Shown one piece after another: positions 10,184 to 18,155 of a DNA stretch of 64,000 bases (positions are counted from its first letter, which is position 1; every line of letters starts with the position of its first letter). Made by a program: the position numbers and the translations under genes. The notes beneath the pieces were generated by a model that saw nothing but the letters and a program-made list of their open reading frames with translations, had not been told where the DNA came from and made no database searches. The stretch lies in the NCBI RefSeq assembly GCF_018219155.1, contig NZ_CP056123.1, forward strand, positions 3,233,505 to 3,297,504, in the 5' to 3' direction. Source of the stretch: Moritella sp. 24 (GTDB taxonomy: Bacteria > Pseudomonadota > Gammaproteobacteria > Enterobacterales > Moritellaceae).

Positions 10184-11143
10184 ATGACATTTTCATTTTT
10201 TAAAGAACTCGCGAGACCGAGTAAGTTAAAAAAACAAGGTATCTTGGGGATGAACCAGCGTAATAATATGTACATATCACGCTACAATCCCCGAAAACTT
10301 TTCCCTTTAGTTGATAATAAACTAAAGACGAAACAAATCGCTGAAGATGCAAATGTGAGTACACCAGAACTCATTGGTGTTGTTGATAATCAACATGCCG
10401 TGAAATCAGTGAATAAGCTCATTACCGGCTTAAATGGTTTTGTGATCAAACCAGCGAAAGGCTCTGGTGGTAAAGGTATTTTAGTGATCACCAAGGTCGA
10501 AAACGGTCGCTATTACAAACCCAGCGGTAGTGAATGTTCTCTTGATGACATTGAACGCCATTGCTCCAACATCTTAGCAGGGCTATTTTCACTCGGTGGT
10601 GGCATCGATGTTGCCGTTGTTGAAGCTCTGATTGTGTTTGATGACAGTTTTGAAGGTTATAGCTTTGAAGGTGTGCCAGATGTACGTGTTATCGTATTTA
10701 AAGGCATTCCTATGATGGCGATGATGCGATTATCAACCTCGATGTCTGACGGCAAAGCTAATTTGCACCAAGGTGCCGTCGGTGTAGGTATCAATATCAC
10801 TACAGGTGAAGCCCTTAACGCCGTGCAATATGATGCAATGGTGACGCATCATCCAGACACACAAAAAGAGCTCGCACTACTAAAAGTACCACACTGGGAA
10901 GAAGTGATTCGCTTAGCGGCGCAGTGCTATGACATTTCAGGCTTAGGATATTTAGGTGCGGATGTAGTACTAGACCGAGATCATGGCCCGATGTTACTTG
11001 AGTTAAATGCACGACCAGGTCTGGCGATTCAAATAGCCAACGGAATGGGCTTACTGCCTCGATTACAACAAATTGAAGCGGCGAATACCGAAAACATGGA
11101 TCTAGACCAACGACTTGCTTATTGTAAACAGCACTTCGGCTAG
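10184..11143 (+). CDS. RimK-like ATP-grasp alpha-L-glutamate ligase homologue
   Basis: Cytoplasmic ATP-grasp enzyme related to RimK (319 residues), predicted to form amide bonds using ATP and an amino acid such as glutamate. Visible ATP-grasp features are the lysine-containing strand GFVIKPAKGSGGKGILVI (about 85-102) and the Mg-binding C-terminal motif LELNARPGLAIQIANG (about 270-285). An AAGGTGAG ribosome site overlaps the end of the preceding gene, so translation is likely coupled. As last gene of the retropepsin/7TM unit it may build a peptide or modify a protein whose product the periplasmic partners process; that link is inference. A 16-bp terminator follows. Confidence 0.85.
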   Translation: MTFSFFKELARPSKLKKQGILGMNQRNNMYISRYNPRKLFPLVDNKLKTKQIAEDANVSTPELIGVVDNQHAVKSVNKLITGLNGFVIKPAKGSGGKGILVITKVENGRYYKPSGSECSLDDIERHCSNILAGLFSLGGGIDVAVVEALIVFDDSFEGYSFEGVPDVRVIVFKGIPMMAMMRLSTSMSDGKANLHQGAVGVGINITTGEALNAVQYDAMVTHHPDTQKELALLKVPHWEEVIRLAAQCYDISGLGYLGADVVLDRDHGPMLLELNARPGLAIQIANGMGLLPRLQQIEAANTENMDLDQRLAYCKQHFG

Positions 11144-11185
11144 TTTTGACTGCTTACCCGACGTATAAATAGTCTTGTATATATA

Positions 11186-11224
11186 AAATAAGGGCATAGA
11201 GTAACTAACTCTATGCCCTTATTT
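11186..11224. terminator. Bidirectional terminator with 16-bp perfect stem
   Basis: AAATAAGGGCATAGAG pairs perfectly with CTCTATGCCCTTATTT around a 7-base loop. It ends the ATP-grasp operon and, on the minus strand, the YfcZ/YiiS gene. Confidence 0.88.
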
Positions 11225-11271
11225 ATGATAACTATTTAAGCCACTTCAAACGAACAAGTGACGTCAATTAA

Positions 11272-11565
11272 TTATGCTAATAAATGACGTAAATTCATTT
11301 CAAAAATCATTTTTTCAGCAGTACACGTAAACGACAAGGTGACTTGGTAAGAAAACTCGCTTTGTGCTGAAAAATTAATTGTTACTTCTTCATCAAATTG
11401 CTCATCAACATACGCTTCAAGTTCGCGTAACTTTTCGTCTGCAGCTGCTTGAGAATCAAATGTAATAGGAAAAGATAGTTCAGTATCATCGGGCTGAATT
11501 ATGCTGCCAATTTCAGCAAATGAACCACAGCAATCTTTAATATCAGCATCGTTATTATTAGACAT
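11272..11565 (-). CDS. YfcZ/YiiS (DUF406) family protein
   Basis: Small acidic protein of 97 residues resembling E. coli YfcZ and YiiS. The Cys pair in DCCGSFAEIGSII (about 11-23) and the middle block FDSQAAADEKLRELEAYVDEQF are typical. There is no signal peptide or membrane segment, so it should be cytoplasmic. The function is unknown. ATG at 11565 has an AGGTAG ribosome site 9 bases upstream. It lies downstream of ftnA on the same strand, but a terminator between them suggests separate transcription. Confidence 0.8.
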   Translation of the reverse strand: MSNNNDADIKDCCGSFAEIGSIIQPDDTELSFPITFDSQAAADEKLRELEAYVDEQFDEEVTINFSAQSEFSYQVTLSFTCTAEKMIFEMNLRHLLA

Positions 11566-11641
11566 AATTATTCTACCTATTGATTTAAATGTTCGATTAA
11601 TTAAAGCAACACTACCACTAAAGAGTACATTTTAAAAATAA

Positions 11642-11673
11642 AAAACCACTTACACAGACGTATAAGTGGTTTT
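11642..11673. terminator. Terminator between ftnA and the YfcZ/YiiS gene
   Basis: AAAACCACTTA pairs with TAAGTGGTTTT around a 10-base loop. On the minus strand it ends ftnA transcription. Confidence 0.82.
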
Positions 11674-11728
11674 AATACTAGAATAACAATACTTTTCAGC
11701 GAATATGAATACCTATTCGCGAATAGAA

Positions 11729-12256
11729 TTAAATTGTAATTGGCGCTGCAGCAGGTGCTTTGCTCATTGCTTTTAATTCTTGATCCATAATGAATAGACC
11801 GTGACCATTATCAACACCAACACGGCGGATTTGGCTCACGATGCCATTAAATAATGCTTCTTCTTCTGTTTGCTCTTCCATTAATGTATTTAGGTGAGCA
11901 ACAGATTGGAAATCTTTCAGTTCGTGCGCTAAACCAAGGATTTCAGAAATAGATTCAGTAATCATTACTTCGTGATCAAGTGCTTTATTAAACACGTCTA
12001 ATAGATCAGAAAACTCAGACTCTGCCGCTGGAATAGTTTCCATTAATGGCTGGATGCCACGGTCAATCATATAGCGGAATAATAGTTGTGCATGCTGTTG
12101 CTCTTCTGCTGCATGCGTATAAAAGAAATCACCTGCGCCAATAAAATCAGAAGCATAGCAAAAAGATGCCATGCTGCGATAAAGGTGAGATGCTGTGAAC
12201 TCTTTTGTCATTTGTTGGTTAAGCGCAGTCGCCATAACCTTAGATAATTTTGGCAT
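11729..12256 (-). CDS. ftnA: Non-haem ferritin
   Basis: Cytoplasmic iron-storage protein that oxidises Fe(II) and holds ferric mineral in a 24-subunit shell. At 175 residues it has the expected four-helix-bundle length. Ferroxidase-type ligands are visible: ASHLYRSMASFCYASDFIGAGDFFYTHAAEEQQHAQLLFRYM contains the ExxH motif (EEQQHA, about 50-55), and EEQTEEEALFNGIV holds the second Glu cluster. ATG at 12256 follows AAAGGAT. It is divergent from adhE, sharing a 352-base promoter region. Confidence 0.93.
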   Translation of the reverse strand: MPKLSKVMATALNQQMTKEFTASHLYRSMASFCYASDFIGAGDFFYTHAAEEQQHAQLLFRYMIDRGIQPLMETIPAAESEFSDLLDVFNKALDHEVMITESISEILGLAHELKDFQSVAHLNTLMEEQTEEEALFNGIVSQIRRVGVDNGHGLFIMDQELKAMSKAPAAAPITI

Positions 12257-12608
12257 AGTGTAAAATCCTTTAATAAAAACTATTTAGTGAATGCTACCTT
12301 AATGGTTCTGGAATTTACAATAACTTTGTTCAATTAGCTACTATATTCCAATATTCATAGCGTTATAATTCATTAATTTGAAAATTGAGAATAAGCGATA
12401 CTGAAATAAAATTACACAATACATCTATTTTTAATATATATGACCAAGTTAACACTAATATGAAAATATAATACGTAATATTCCTACAATTGACACAGAT
12501 CAATTTTTAATCCGTAAGATTGCCTATACTTCAAATCAAAGGTATTCACTAAGAGGTAACCCTTAGTAAATAATTTTTTAGATTTCAAATTAGTTTTAAG
12601 GATATATT
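12257..12608. other. Divergent ftnA/adhE regulatory region
   Basis: 352 AT-rich bases with no ORF. It contains the FNR-type site and -10 element listed separately for adhE. No Fur-type palindrome was recognised on the ftnA side. Confidence 0.6.
12490..12530 (+). promoter_or_regulatory. FNR-type site and -10 box of the adhE promoter
   Basis: TTGACACAGATCAA at 12490-12503 matches the FNR consensus TTGAT-N4-ATCAA at 9 of 10 positions. TATACT at 12525-12530 fits a -10 box. A start of transcription near 12537 would place the site centre at about -41, the class II FNR position, which fits anaerobic induction of a fermentative enzyme. Confidence 0.65.
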
Positions 12609-15263
12609 ATGACTGTTAAGAATATTGAAACACTCAACGCAATGGTTGCAAAGGTTAAAGCGGCACAACAAGAGTTTGCTACATTTAACCAAGAACAAGT
12701 TGATAAAATTTTCCGCGCTGCTGCACTTGCGGCATCAACATCACGTATCTCTTTAGCACAAATGGCTGTTGAAGAATCAGGTATGGGTGTACTAGAAGAT
12801 AAAGTAACTAAAAACCACTTCGCATCAGAATATATCTACAACAAATATAAAGACACACTGACTTGCGGCATCATTGAAGAAGATAACGAGTTTGGTACCA
12901 TCACGATTGCAGAACCAACAGGTATCATCTGTGGTATCGTTCCAACGACTAACCCAACATCAACCGCTATCTTTAAAGCGTTAATCTCGCTTAAAACTCG
13001 TAACGGTATTATCTTTTCTCCACACCCTCGTGCTAAGAATGCAACAAACACAGCAGCTAAAATTGTATTAGATGCAGCGATTGCAGCAGGTGCACCAAAA
13101 CACATCGTAGGTTGGATTGATGAGCCATCAGTTGAACTATCAAATGCATTAATGCACCACGACGACATCAACCTTATCCTTGCGACTGGTGGTCCAGGTA
13201 TGGTTAAAGCGGCTTACTCATCAGGTAAACCTGCAATTGGTGTTGGCGCTGGTAATACACCGATTGTAATTGACGAAACTGCCGACGTTAAACGCGCAGT
13301 ATCTTCAATCTTAATGTCTAAAACATTCGATAACGGCGTTGTATGTGCGTCAGAACAAGCAGTTATTGTTGTTGACGAAGTATATGATGCAGTAAAAGCG
13401 CGTTTCATTACACACGGTGGCTACATCTTATCGAAAAAAGAAGCAGATAAAGTGCGTGAAATAGTATTAATCAATGGCAACATGAACCCTGCTATTGTGG
13501 GTCAGTCTGCGATTACAATTGCTGAAATGGCTGGCGTTAAAGTACCACCATTCACAAAAGTACTTATCGGTGAAGGTCCTGAAGTACACGTTGACGACGC
13601 ATTCGCTCACGAAAAACTATCACCAACATTAGGTATGTTCCGCGCTCGTGATTACAACCACGCTGTAGAACAAGCAATCACGATGGTTGAGCTTGGCGGT
13701 ATCGGTCATACATCTGGTATCTACACAGACCAAGATGCAAACGAAGATCGCATTAAAGATTTCGGCGATAAAATGAAAACCGCACGAATCCTGATTAACC
13801 AACCAAGTTCACAAGGTGGTATCGGTGATTTATATAACTTCGGTCTAGCACCATCACTAACGCTAGGTTGTGGTTCTTGGGGTGGTAACTCTATCTCTGA
13901 AAACGTAGGTCCTAAACACCTTATTAACAAAAAGACTGTTGCTAAGCGAGCTGAAAATATGTTGTGGCATAAACTTCCAGAATCAATTTACTTCCGCCGT
14001 GGTTCATTACCAATTGCAATGGACGACCTAGTAGGTAAAAAACGTGCATGTATCGTGACTGATAAATTCTTATTCAACAACGGTTATGTTGATGAGTTAG
14101 TATCAATCCTAAAAAGCAAAGGCATCGACACAGAAGTATTTTACGATGTAGAGGCAGATCCAACGCTAGCAGTCGTGAAGAAAGGTGTTGAAGTGATGAA
14201 TAGCTTCCAACCTGACGTTATCATTGCCTTCGGTGGTGGTTCACCAATGGATGCAGCGAAGATCATGTGGGTAATGTACGAACATCCAGATGCGCACTTC
14301 GAAGACCTTGCAATGCGCTTTATGGACATTCGTAAACGTATTTACAAATTCCCTAAAATGGGTATCAAAGCAAAATTAGTGGCGATAACAACAACATCAG
14401 GTACCGGTTCTGAAGTAACACCATTTGCAGTTGTAACAGATGAAGTAACGGGTCAAAAATACCCTATCGCTGATTACGAACTAACACCAAACATGGCTGT
14501 TGTAGATGCAAACTTGGTAATGAACATGCCTAAATCACTGACTGCATTCGGTGGTTATGATGCAGTAACACATGCACTAGAAGCGTATGTTTCAATTCTA
14601 CAAAACGAATACTCTGATGGCCAAGCATTACAAGCGCTGAAACTATTAAAAGAGTACTTACCAAGTTCATACAAAAACGGCGCGAAAGACCCAATCGCAC
14701 GTGAAAAAGTACACAATGGTTCAACCATTGCCGGTATCGCCTTTGCCAATGCTTTCTTGGGGGTGTGTCACTCAATGGCACACAAAATCGGTGCTGAATT
14801 CCATATTCCACACGGTTTAGCAAACGCATTGCTTATCACCAACGTGATTCGTTATAACGCAACAGATATGCCAACGAAACAAGCGGCATTCTCACAATAC
14901 GACCGTCCGAAAGCACGTGCTCGTTACGCTGAAGTTGCAGAGCACTTAGGTTTCCGTGAAGGTAAAACAGCAGACAAAATCGAAGCGTTATTAAACTGGT
15001 TAGACGAACTTAAAACTGATTTAGATATTCCTAAATCAATTCAAGCGGCTGGTGTAAATGAAGCAGATTTCCTTGCTAAAATTGACCAACTTGCAATCGA
15101 AGCGTTTGATGACCAATGTACAGGTGCTAACCCACGTTACCCATTAATCAGCGAGTTAAAAGCACTATTACTGGCTTCTTATTACGGTAATGATTATCAA
15201 GAAAGCTATGTACTAGAACAAAATAAAGAAAAAAAGGTAGCTGAAAAATCAGTTGCTAAGTAA
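12609..15263 (+). CDS. adhE: Bifunctional acetaldehyde-CoA/alcohol dehydrogenase AdhE
   Basis: Fermentative enzyme reducing acetyl-CoA to acetaldehyde and then ethanol with two NADH. At 884 residues it matches the family. The N-terminal aldehyde dehydrogenase half (about 1-440) has the catalytic cysteine in FDNGVVCASEQAV (near 246). The C-terminal iron-dependent alcohol dehydrogenase half (about 450-870) has GGGSPMDAAK for NAD, and Asp/His iron ligands in FGGYDAVTHALEAY and CHSMAHKIGAEFHIPHG. A strong AAGGAT ribosome site precedes ATG. It is monocistronic, with its own terminator and an FNR-type promoter. Confidence 0.97.
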   Translation: MTVKNIETLNAMVAKVKAAQQEFATFNQEQVDKIFRAAALAASTSRISLAQMAVEESGMGVLEDKVTKNHFASEYIYNKYKDTLTCGIIEEDNEFGTITIAEPTGIICGIVPTTNPTSTAIFKALISLKTRNGIIFSPHPRAKNATNTAAKIVLDAAIAAGAPKHIVGWIDEPSVELSNALMHHDDINLILATGGPGMVKAAYSSGKPAIGVGAGNTPIVIDETADVKRAVSSILMSKTFDNGVVCASEQAVIVVDEVYDAVKARFITHGGYILSKKEADKVREIVLINGNMNPAIVGQSAITIAEMAGVKVPPFTKVLIGEGPEVHVDDAFAHEKLSPTLGMFRARDYNHAVEQAITMVELGGIGHTSGIYTDQDANEDRIKDFGDKMKTARILINQPSSQGGIGDLYNFGLAPSLTLGCGSWGGNSISENVGPKHLINKKTVAKRAENMLWHKLPESIYFRRGSLPIAMDDLVGKKRACIVTDKFLFNNGYVDELVSILKSKGIDTEVFYDVEADPTLAVVKKGVEVMNSFQPDVIIAFGGGSPMDAAKIMWVMYEHPDAHFEDLAMRFMDIRKRIYKFPKMGIKAKLVAITTTSGTGSEVTPFAVVTDEVTGQKYPIADYELTPNMAVVDANLVMNMPKSLTAFGGYDAVTHALEAYVSILQNEYSDGQALQALKLLKEYLPSSYKNGAKDPIAREKVHNGSTIAGIAFANAFLGVCHSMAHKIGAEFHIPHGLANALLITNVIRYNATDMPTKQAAFSQYDRPKARARYAEVAEHLGFREGKTADKIEALLNWLDELKTDLDIPKSIQAAGVNEADFLAKIDQLAIEAFDDQCTGANPRYPLISELKALLLASYYGNDYQESYVLEQNKEKKVAEKSVAK

Positions 15264-15271
15264 ATAATAAC

Positions 15272-15305
15272 AGTCCAGTTAGCCTTTATGGTTAGCTGGG
15301 CTTTT
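15272..15305 (+). terminator. Terminator after adhE
   Basis: AGTCCAGTTAGCC pairs with GGTTAGCTGGGCT (including G-T wobbles) around a 5-base loop, followed by TTTT. Confidence 0.78.
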
Positions 15306-15533
15306 AACCAACATAATCCACGTAAAAACGTTTAAAAATACAACAGACATATTTAAATTAATATCCTCTCGTTACAAGTATCTCCACGTCAAAATCACCC
15401 ATAAATAGTTAGCCAAAAACCTTATTTTTATCGTAATCTGCTTTACCATACCATTTATTATGCTAATCAATGTTGAACGCATTTATTTTATACTTTGCTA
15501 ACCTTAGCGAATAACACAAACCATTTCTAAAGT

Positions 15534-15547
15534 TTGATCTACATCGA
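15534..15547 (+). promoter_or_regulatory. FNR-like site upstream of the HD-GYP-like gene
   Basis: TTGATCTACATCGA matches TTGAT-N4-ATCAA at 9 of 10 positions. A TATAAT lies at 15587-15592, so the site would be centred near -58, roughly class I spacing. This is a candidate only. Confidence 0.35.
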
Positions 15548-15625
15548 GTCCTTATATTTAATTTTGATAAGAATAAATATATTCCCTATAATTATTTAAA
15601 ACGCATTTCCAATGCCATATTAACG

Positions 15626-16996
15626 ATGAGCTTGTTAAATCAAAAAGTAATACAAGGAAGAGGCATAGCAAACGTGTTATTAGCAATCAAAGACTTACAA
15701 GTAGGTCATTACATTAATCTTCCTATTGGTTGGACGTCTCATCCCTTCATCTTAAATTCGTTTGTGATTAAAGATGAAAAACAGCTACTCATGCTGCAAC
15801 ATCTTGGTTTAGACACTATTTCAGTAGATCCGTCTCGTAGCAAAATATCACAACCGAGTGTTGTGCCTAGCGTGATTGAAGAAAAAGTAATACATGCACA
15901 ATCGCCATCAACACCGTCGATAACGAATGATATAGCGATGGCTGAAGCGGTCGCGGCCCACATAGCAAAAGAGAATGAAGCTGTAGAGCAAGCAGTATTG
16001 AAACAAACTGAAGAACAAAACCAATTATTACAGCAGCAAGCTTGGTGGAAACAGATACGTACAGCGCGATCAACATACCAAAATAAAATTGCGATACTGA
16101 AAGATATTTATAGCAAACTCAACTTACAGCCGTTAAAAGCAATATCACTGCTAGAATCACTTTCTGGTGAGCTCACTATCGCGTCTGAACAAACGTCACA
16201 TTACAACCTTGCATTATGTAACGAAGAATTATCCAGTGACACGCTTTACCAAAACGCCATGAATATCACCGTTTTAAGTACTCGATTAGCTCAACAGCTG
16301 TCTTTTAGTTCGAAAGATGTGGCGATTGTGGCGCAGACCGCATTATTAAGTCAATTTGGTATGCTCTGGGTACCAGCTTCGATTCGTAATAAGAAGTCAG
16401 AGTTAACTAAGCCAGAAGTCAATTATCTCAAACAACACCCCGCTTATGCATCACAAAAATTGCAAAGTATCGAGCCTCTTTCCGATGTGATTATTAATAG
16501 TATCTTACAGATCAACGAAAAGTTTGATGGCAGTGGTTATCCACGAGGAATAAAACAAGACAAGATCTCGAAATATGCGCAATTAATTGCGATTACAACC
16601 CGCTATAATGAGATGTGTAATTCCAACCTGCTTCAACAGCGCTACTCCCCTCACCTTGTTATCGGTCTATTATTTAAGCTGGCTGATAAGCACTACAACA
16701 AAGCCTATCTTGAACAGTTTATTAAAATGATGGGAATATATCCGGTAGGCACTATTGTTAAGTATCAAGCACAACAAGCACAAGTTCAGATGGGGATTAC
16801 TGATAGTTTGAAACAACCACTCATTGTTGATTTTGATATGCTTGAGCCAATCAAAAAACGACCACTTTTACGCCATTGTATTGATGATCAAATAACAATA
16901 ATAAAAGGTGTAAGCTGCAATGATATTGCTCCAGAACAAATAGAAAAATTCAGCTTAATACAACGTAATAATTTATATTTTCCAACGAGTGATTAA
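15626..16996 (+). CDS. DUF3391/HD-GYP protein with degenerate metal site
   Basis: Member of the c-di-GMP phosphodiesterase family by architecture, but probably catalytically dead. It has a DUF3391-like N-terminus (LQVGHYINLPIGWTSHPF, about 24-41), an alanine/glutamine-rich linker (80-200), and an HD-GYP-like domain (about 205-390). The GYP signature DGSGYPRG is kept at 301-308. The HD pair is replaced by Ser-Gln (ALLSQFGMLWVP, 242-243), and the usual HHE before DGxGYP reads INE. The ATG at 15626 lacks a ribosome site. An in-frame GTG at 15674 follows AAGGAAGAGG and would start right at the DUF3391 domain, so it may be the true start. A c-di-GMP-binding or scaffold role is inferred. Confidence 0.78.
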   Translation: MSLLNQKVIQGRGIANVLLAIKDLQVGHYINLPIGWTSHPFILNSFVIKDEKQLLMLQHLGLDTISVDPSRSKISQPSVVPSVIEEKVIHAQSPSTPSITNDIAMAEAVAAHIAKENEAVEQAVLKQTEEQNQLLQQQAWWKQIRTARSTYQNKIAILKDIYSKLNLQPLKAISLLESLSGELTIASEQTSHYNLALCNEELSSDTLYQNAMNITVLSTRLAQQLSFSSKDVAIVAQTALLSQFGMLWVPASIRNKKSELTKPEVNYLKQHPAYASQKLQSIEPLSDVIINSILQINEKFDGSGYPRGIKQDKISKYAQLIAITTRYNEMCNSNLLQQRYSPHLVIGLLFKLADKHYNKAYLEQFIKMMGIYPVGTIVKYQAQQAQVQMGITDSLKQPLIVDFDMLEPIKKRPLLRHCIDDQITIIKGVSCNDIAPEQIEKFSLIQRNNLYFPTSD

Positions 16997-17101
16997 TTTA
17001 TTCCGAATACAGCGTTTCAGCCTAGATAACGGCTGACGCTAATTCATTATATTGCTACACTTATACGTCAAATAAAGAATGATAAAAGAACTCAATATAT
17101 T

Positions 17102-17875
17102 ATGTCAAAACGTAACACTCAACAACGTCGCCATACCATCATAAAGTTACTTGAAGAGCAAGGTAAACTCAGCGTTGACGAACTAGCACAACGTTTTGAA
17201 ACTTCAGAGGTTACCATCCGAAAAGACCTCACTGCGTTAGAACAAAATGGTTTATTACTACGCCGTTATGGTGGTGCAGTACCGATTCCAAAAGAGCTGT
17301 TACCAGAGGTTGAAACGGACCAAGTTTCTCAGTGTAAAATTGAAATCGCCATTGCTGCGGCACAGCGTATTCGAGATCACAATCGAATTATTATCGACAG
17401 TGGCACAACGACTGCGAGTTTAATTGAACAGCTTGCAGATAAGAAAGGCCTGATCACGATGACAAATTCGCTGCAAGTAGCCAATGCACTGAATGGTTTA
17501 GAGAATGAACCGACGCTATTAATGACAGGGGGTACATGGGACCCACATTCAGAATCATTTCAAGGTCAAATTGCTGAGCAAGTACTTCGCTCTTACGACT
17601 TTGATCAGTTGTTTATCGGGGCCGACGGCATTGATTTAGAGCGCGGAACCACCACATTCAATGAATTAATCGGCCTTAGCCGTGTCATGGCAGAAGTATC
17701 ACGCGAAGTAGTTGTCATGGTCGAGTCTGACAAGATCAGCCGCAAGATGCCAAATTTAGAATTAGCATGGGATAACATTAGCACCTTAATTACCGATGCC
17801 GACATTACCGAAGAACAGCGCAGTGCCATTGAAGCAAAAAATATCGACATAATCATCGCGCCAAGATTACCTTAA
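17102..17875 (+). CDS. DeoR-family transcriptional regulator
   Basis: Cytoplasmic DNA-binding regulator of 257 residues. The N-terminal DeoR winged helix-turn-helix is clear (LSVDELAQRFETSEVTIRKDLTALEQNGLLLRRYGGA, about 23-59). The C-terminal sugar-phosphate-sensing domain follows, with DSGTTTASLIEQL (about 99-111) and IGADGIDLERGTTTFNE (about 176-192). The GTTTFNE pattern resembles regulators of amino-sugar or sugar-alcohol genes more than GlpR. No sugar operon is adjacent, so the target is unknown. The ribosome site before ATG 17102 is weak. Confidence 0.88.
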   Translation: MSKRNTQQRRHTIIKLLEEQGKLSVDELAQRFETSEVTIRKDLTALEQNGLLLRRYGGAVPIPKELLPEVETDQVSQCKIEIAIAAAQRIRDHNRIIIDSGTTTASLIEQLADKKGLITMTNSLQVANALNGLENEPTLLMTGGTWDPHSESFQGQIAEQVLRSYDFDQLFIGADGIDLERGTTTFNELIGLSRVMAEVSREVVVMVESDKISRKMPNLELAWDNISTLITDADITEEQRSAIEAKNIDIIIAPRLP

Positions 17876-17914
17876 CGACAAATAACGCCTTAGTTATAAA
17901 CAATGCGAATGAGG

Positions 17915-17943
17915 TAACCAGTCTTGTACACGCTGGTTATCTT
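17915..17943 (+). terminator. Weak terminator after the DeoR gene
   Basis: TAACCAG pairs with CTGGTTA around an 11-base loop, followed by TCTTT. Short stem, so only tentative. Confidence 0.4.
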
Positions 17944-18155
17944 TACACCACCACCCATATACTTCTTTATAGATACGCATCTAAACAACTATGTATTTTA
18001 AGATAATCTTATCCCCCCCCCTTTTTGAGTAAATAGGTAAGTTACGGCATTGAAATAACTGTCAACTTCACGCAATGTACGCCCTTCATCATAAAAAACC
18101 ATACGGTTTTATTTCATTTAATAAATAATTCAGGGTAACAAGGCAGTTTATAACC

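Larger units (their letters stand above)
15264..15625. other. Spacer between adhE and the HD-GYP-like gene
   Basis: 362 bases. The adhE terminator lies at the left end, then AT-rich DNA with an FNR/CRP-like site at 15534-15547 and a TATAAT at 15587-15592. No ORF is visible. Confidence 0.5.
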
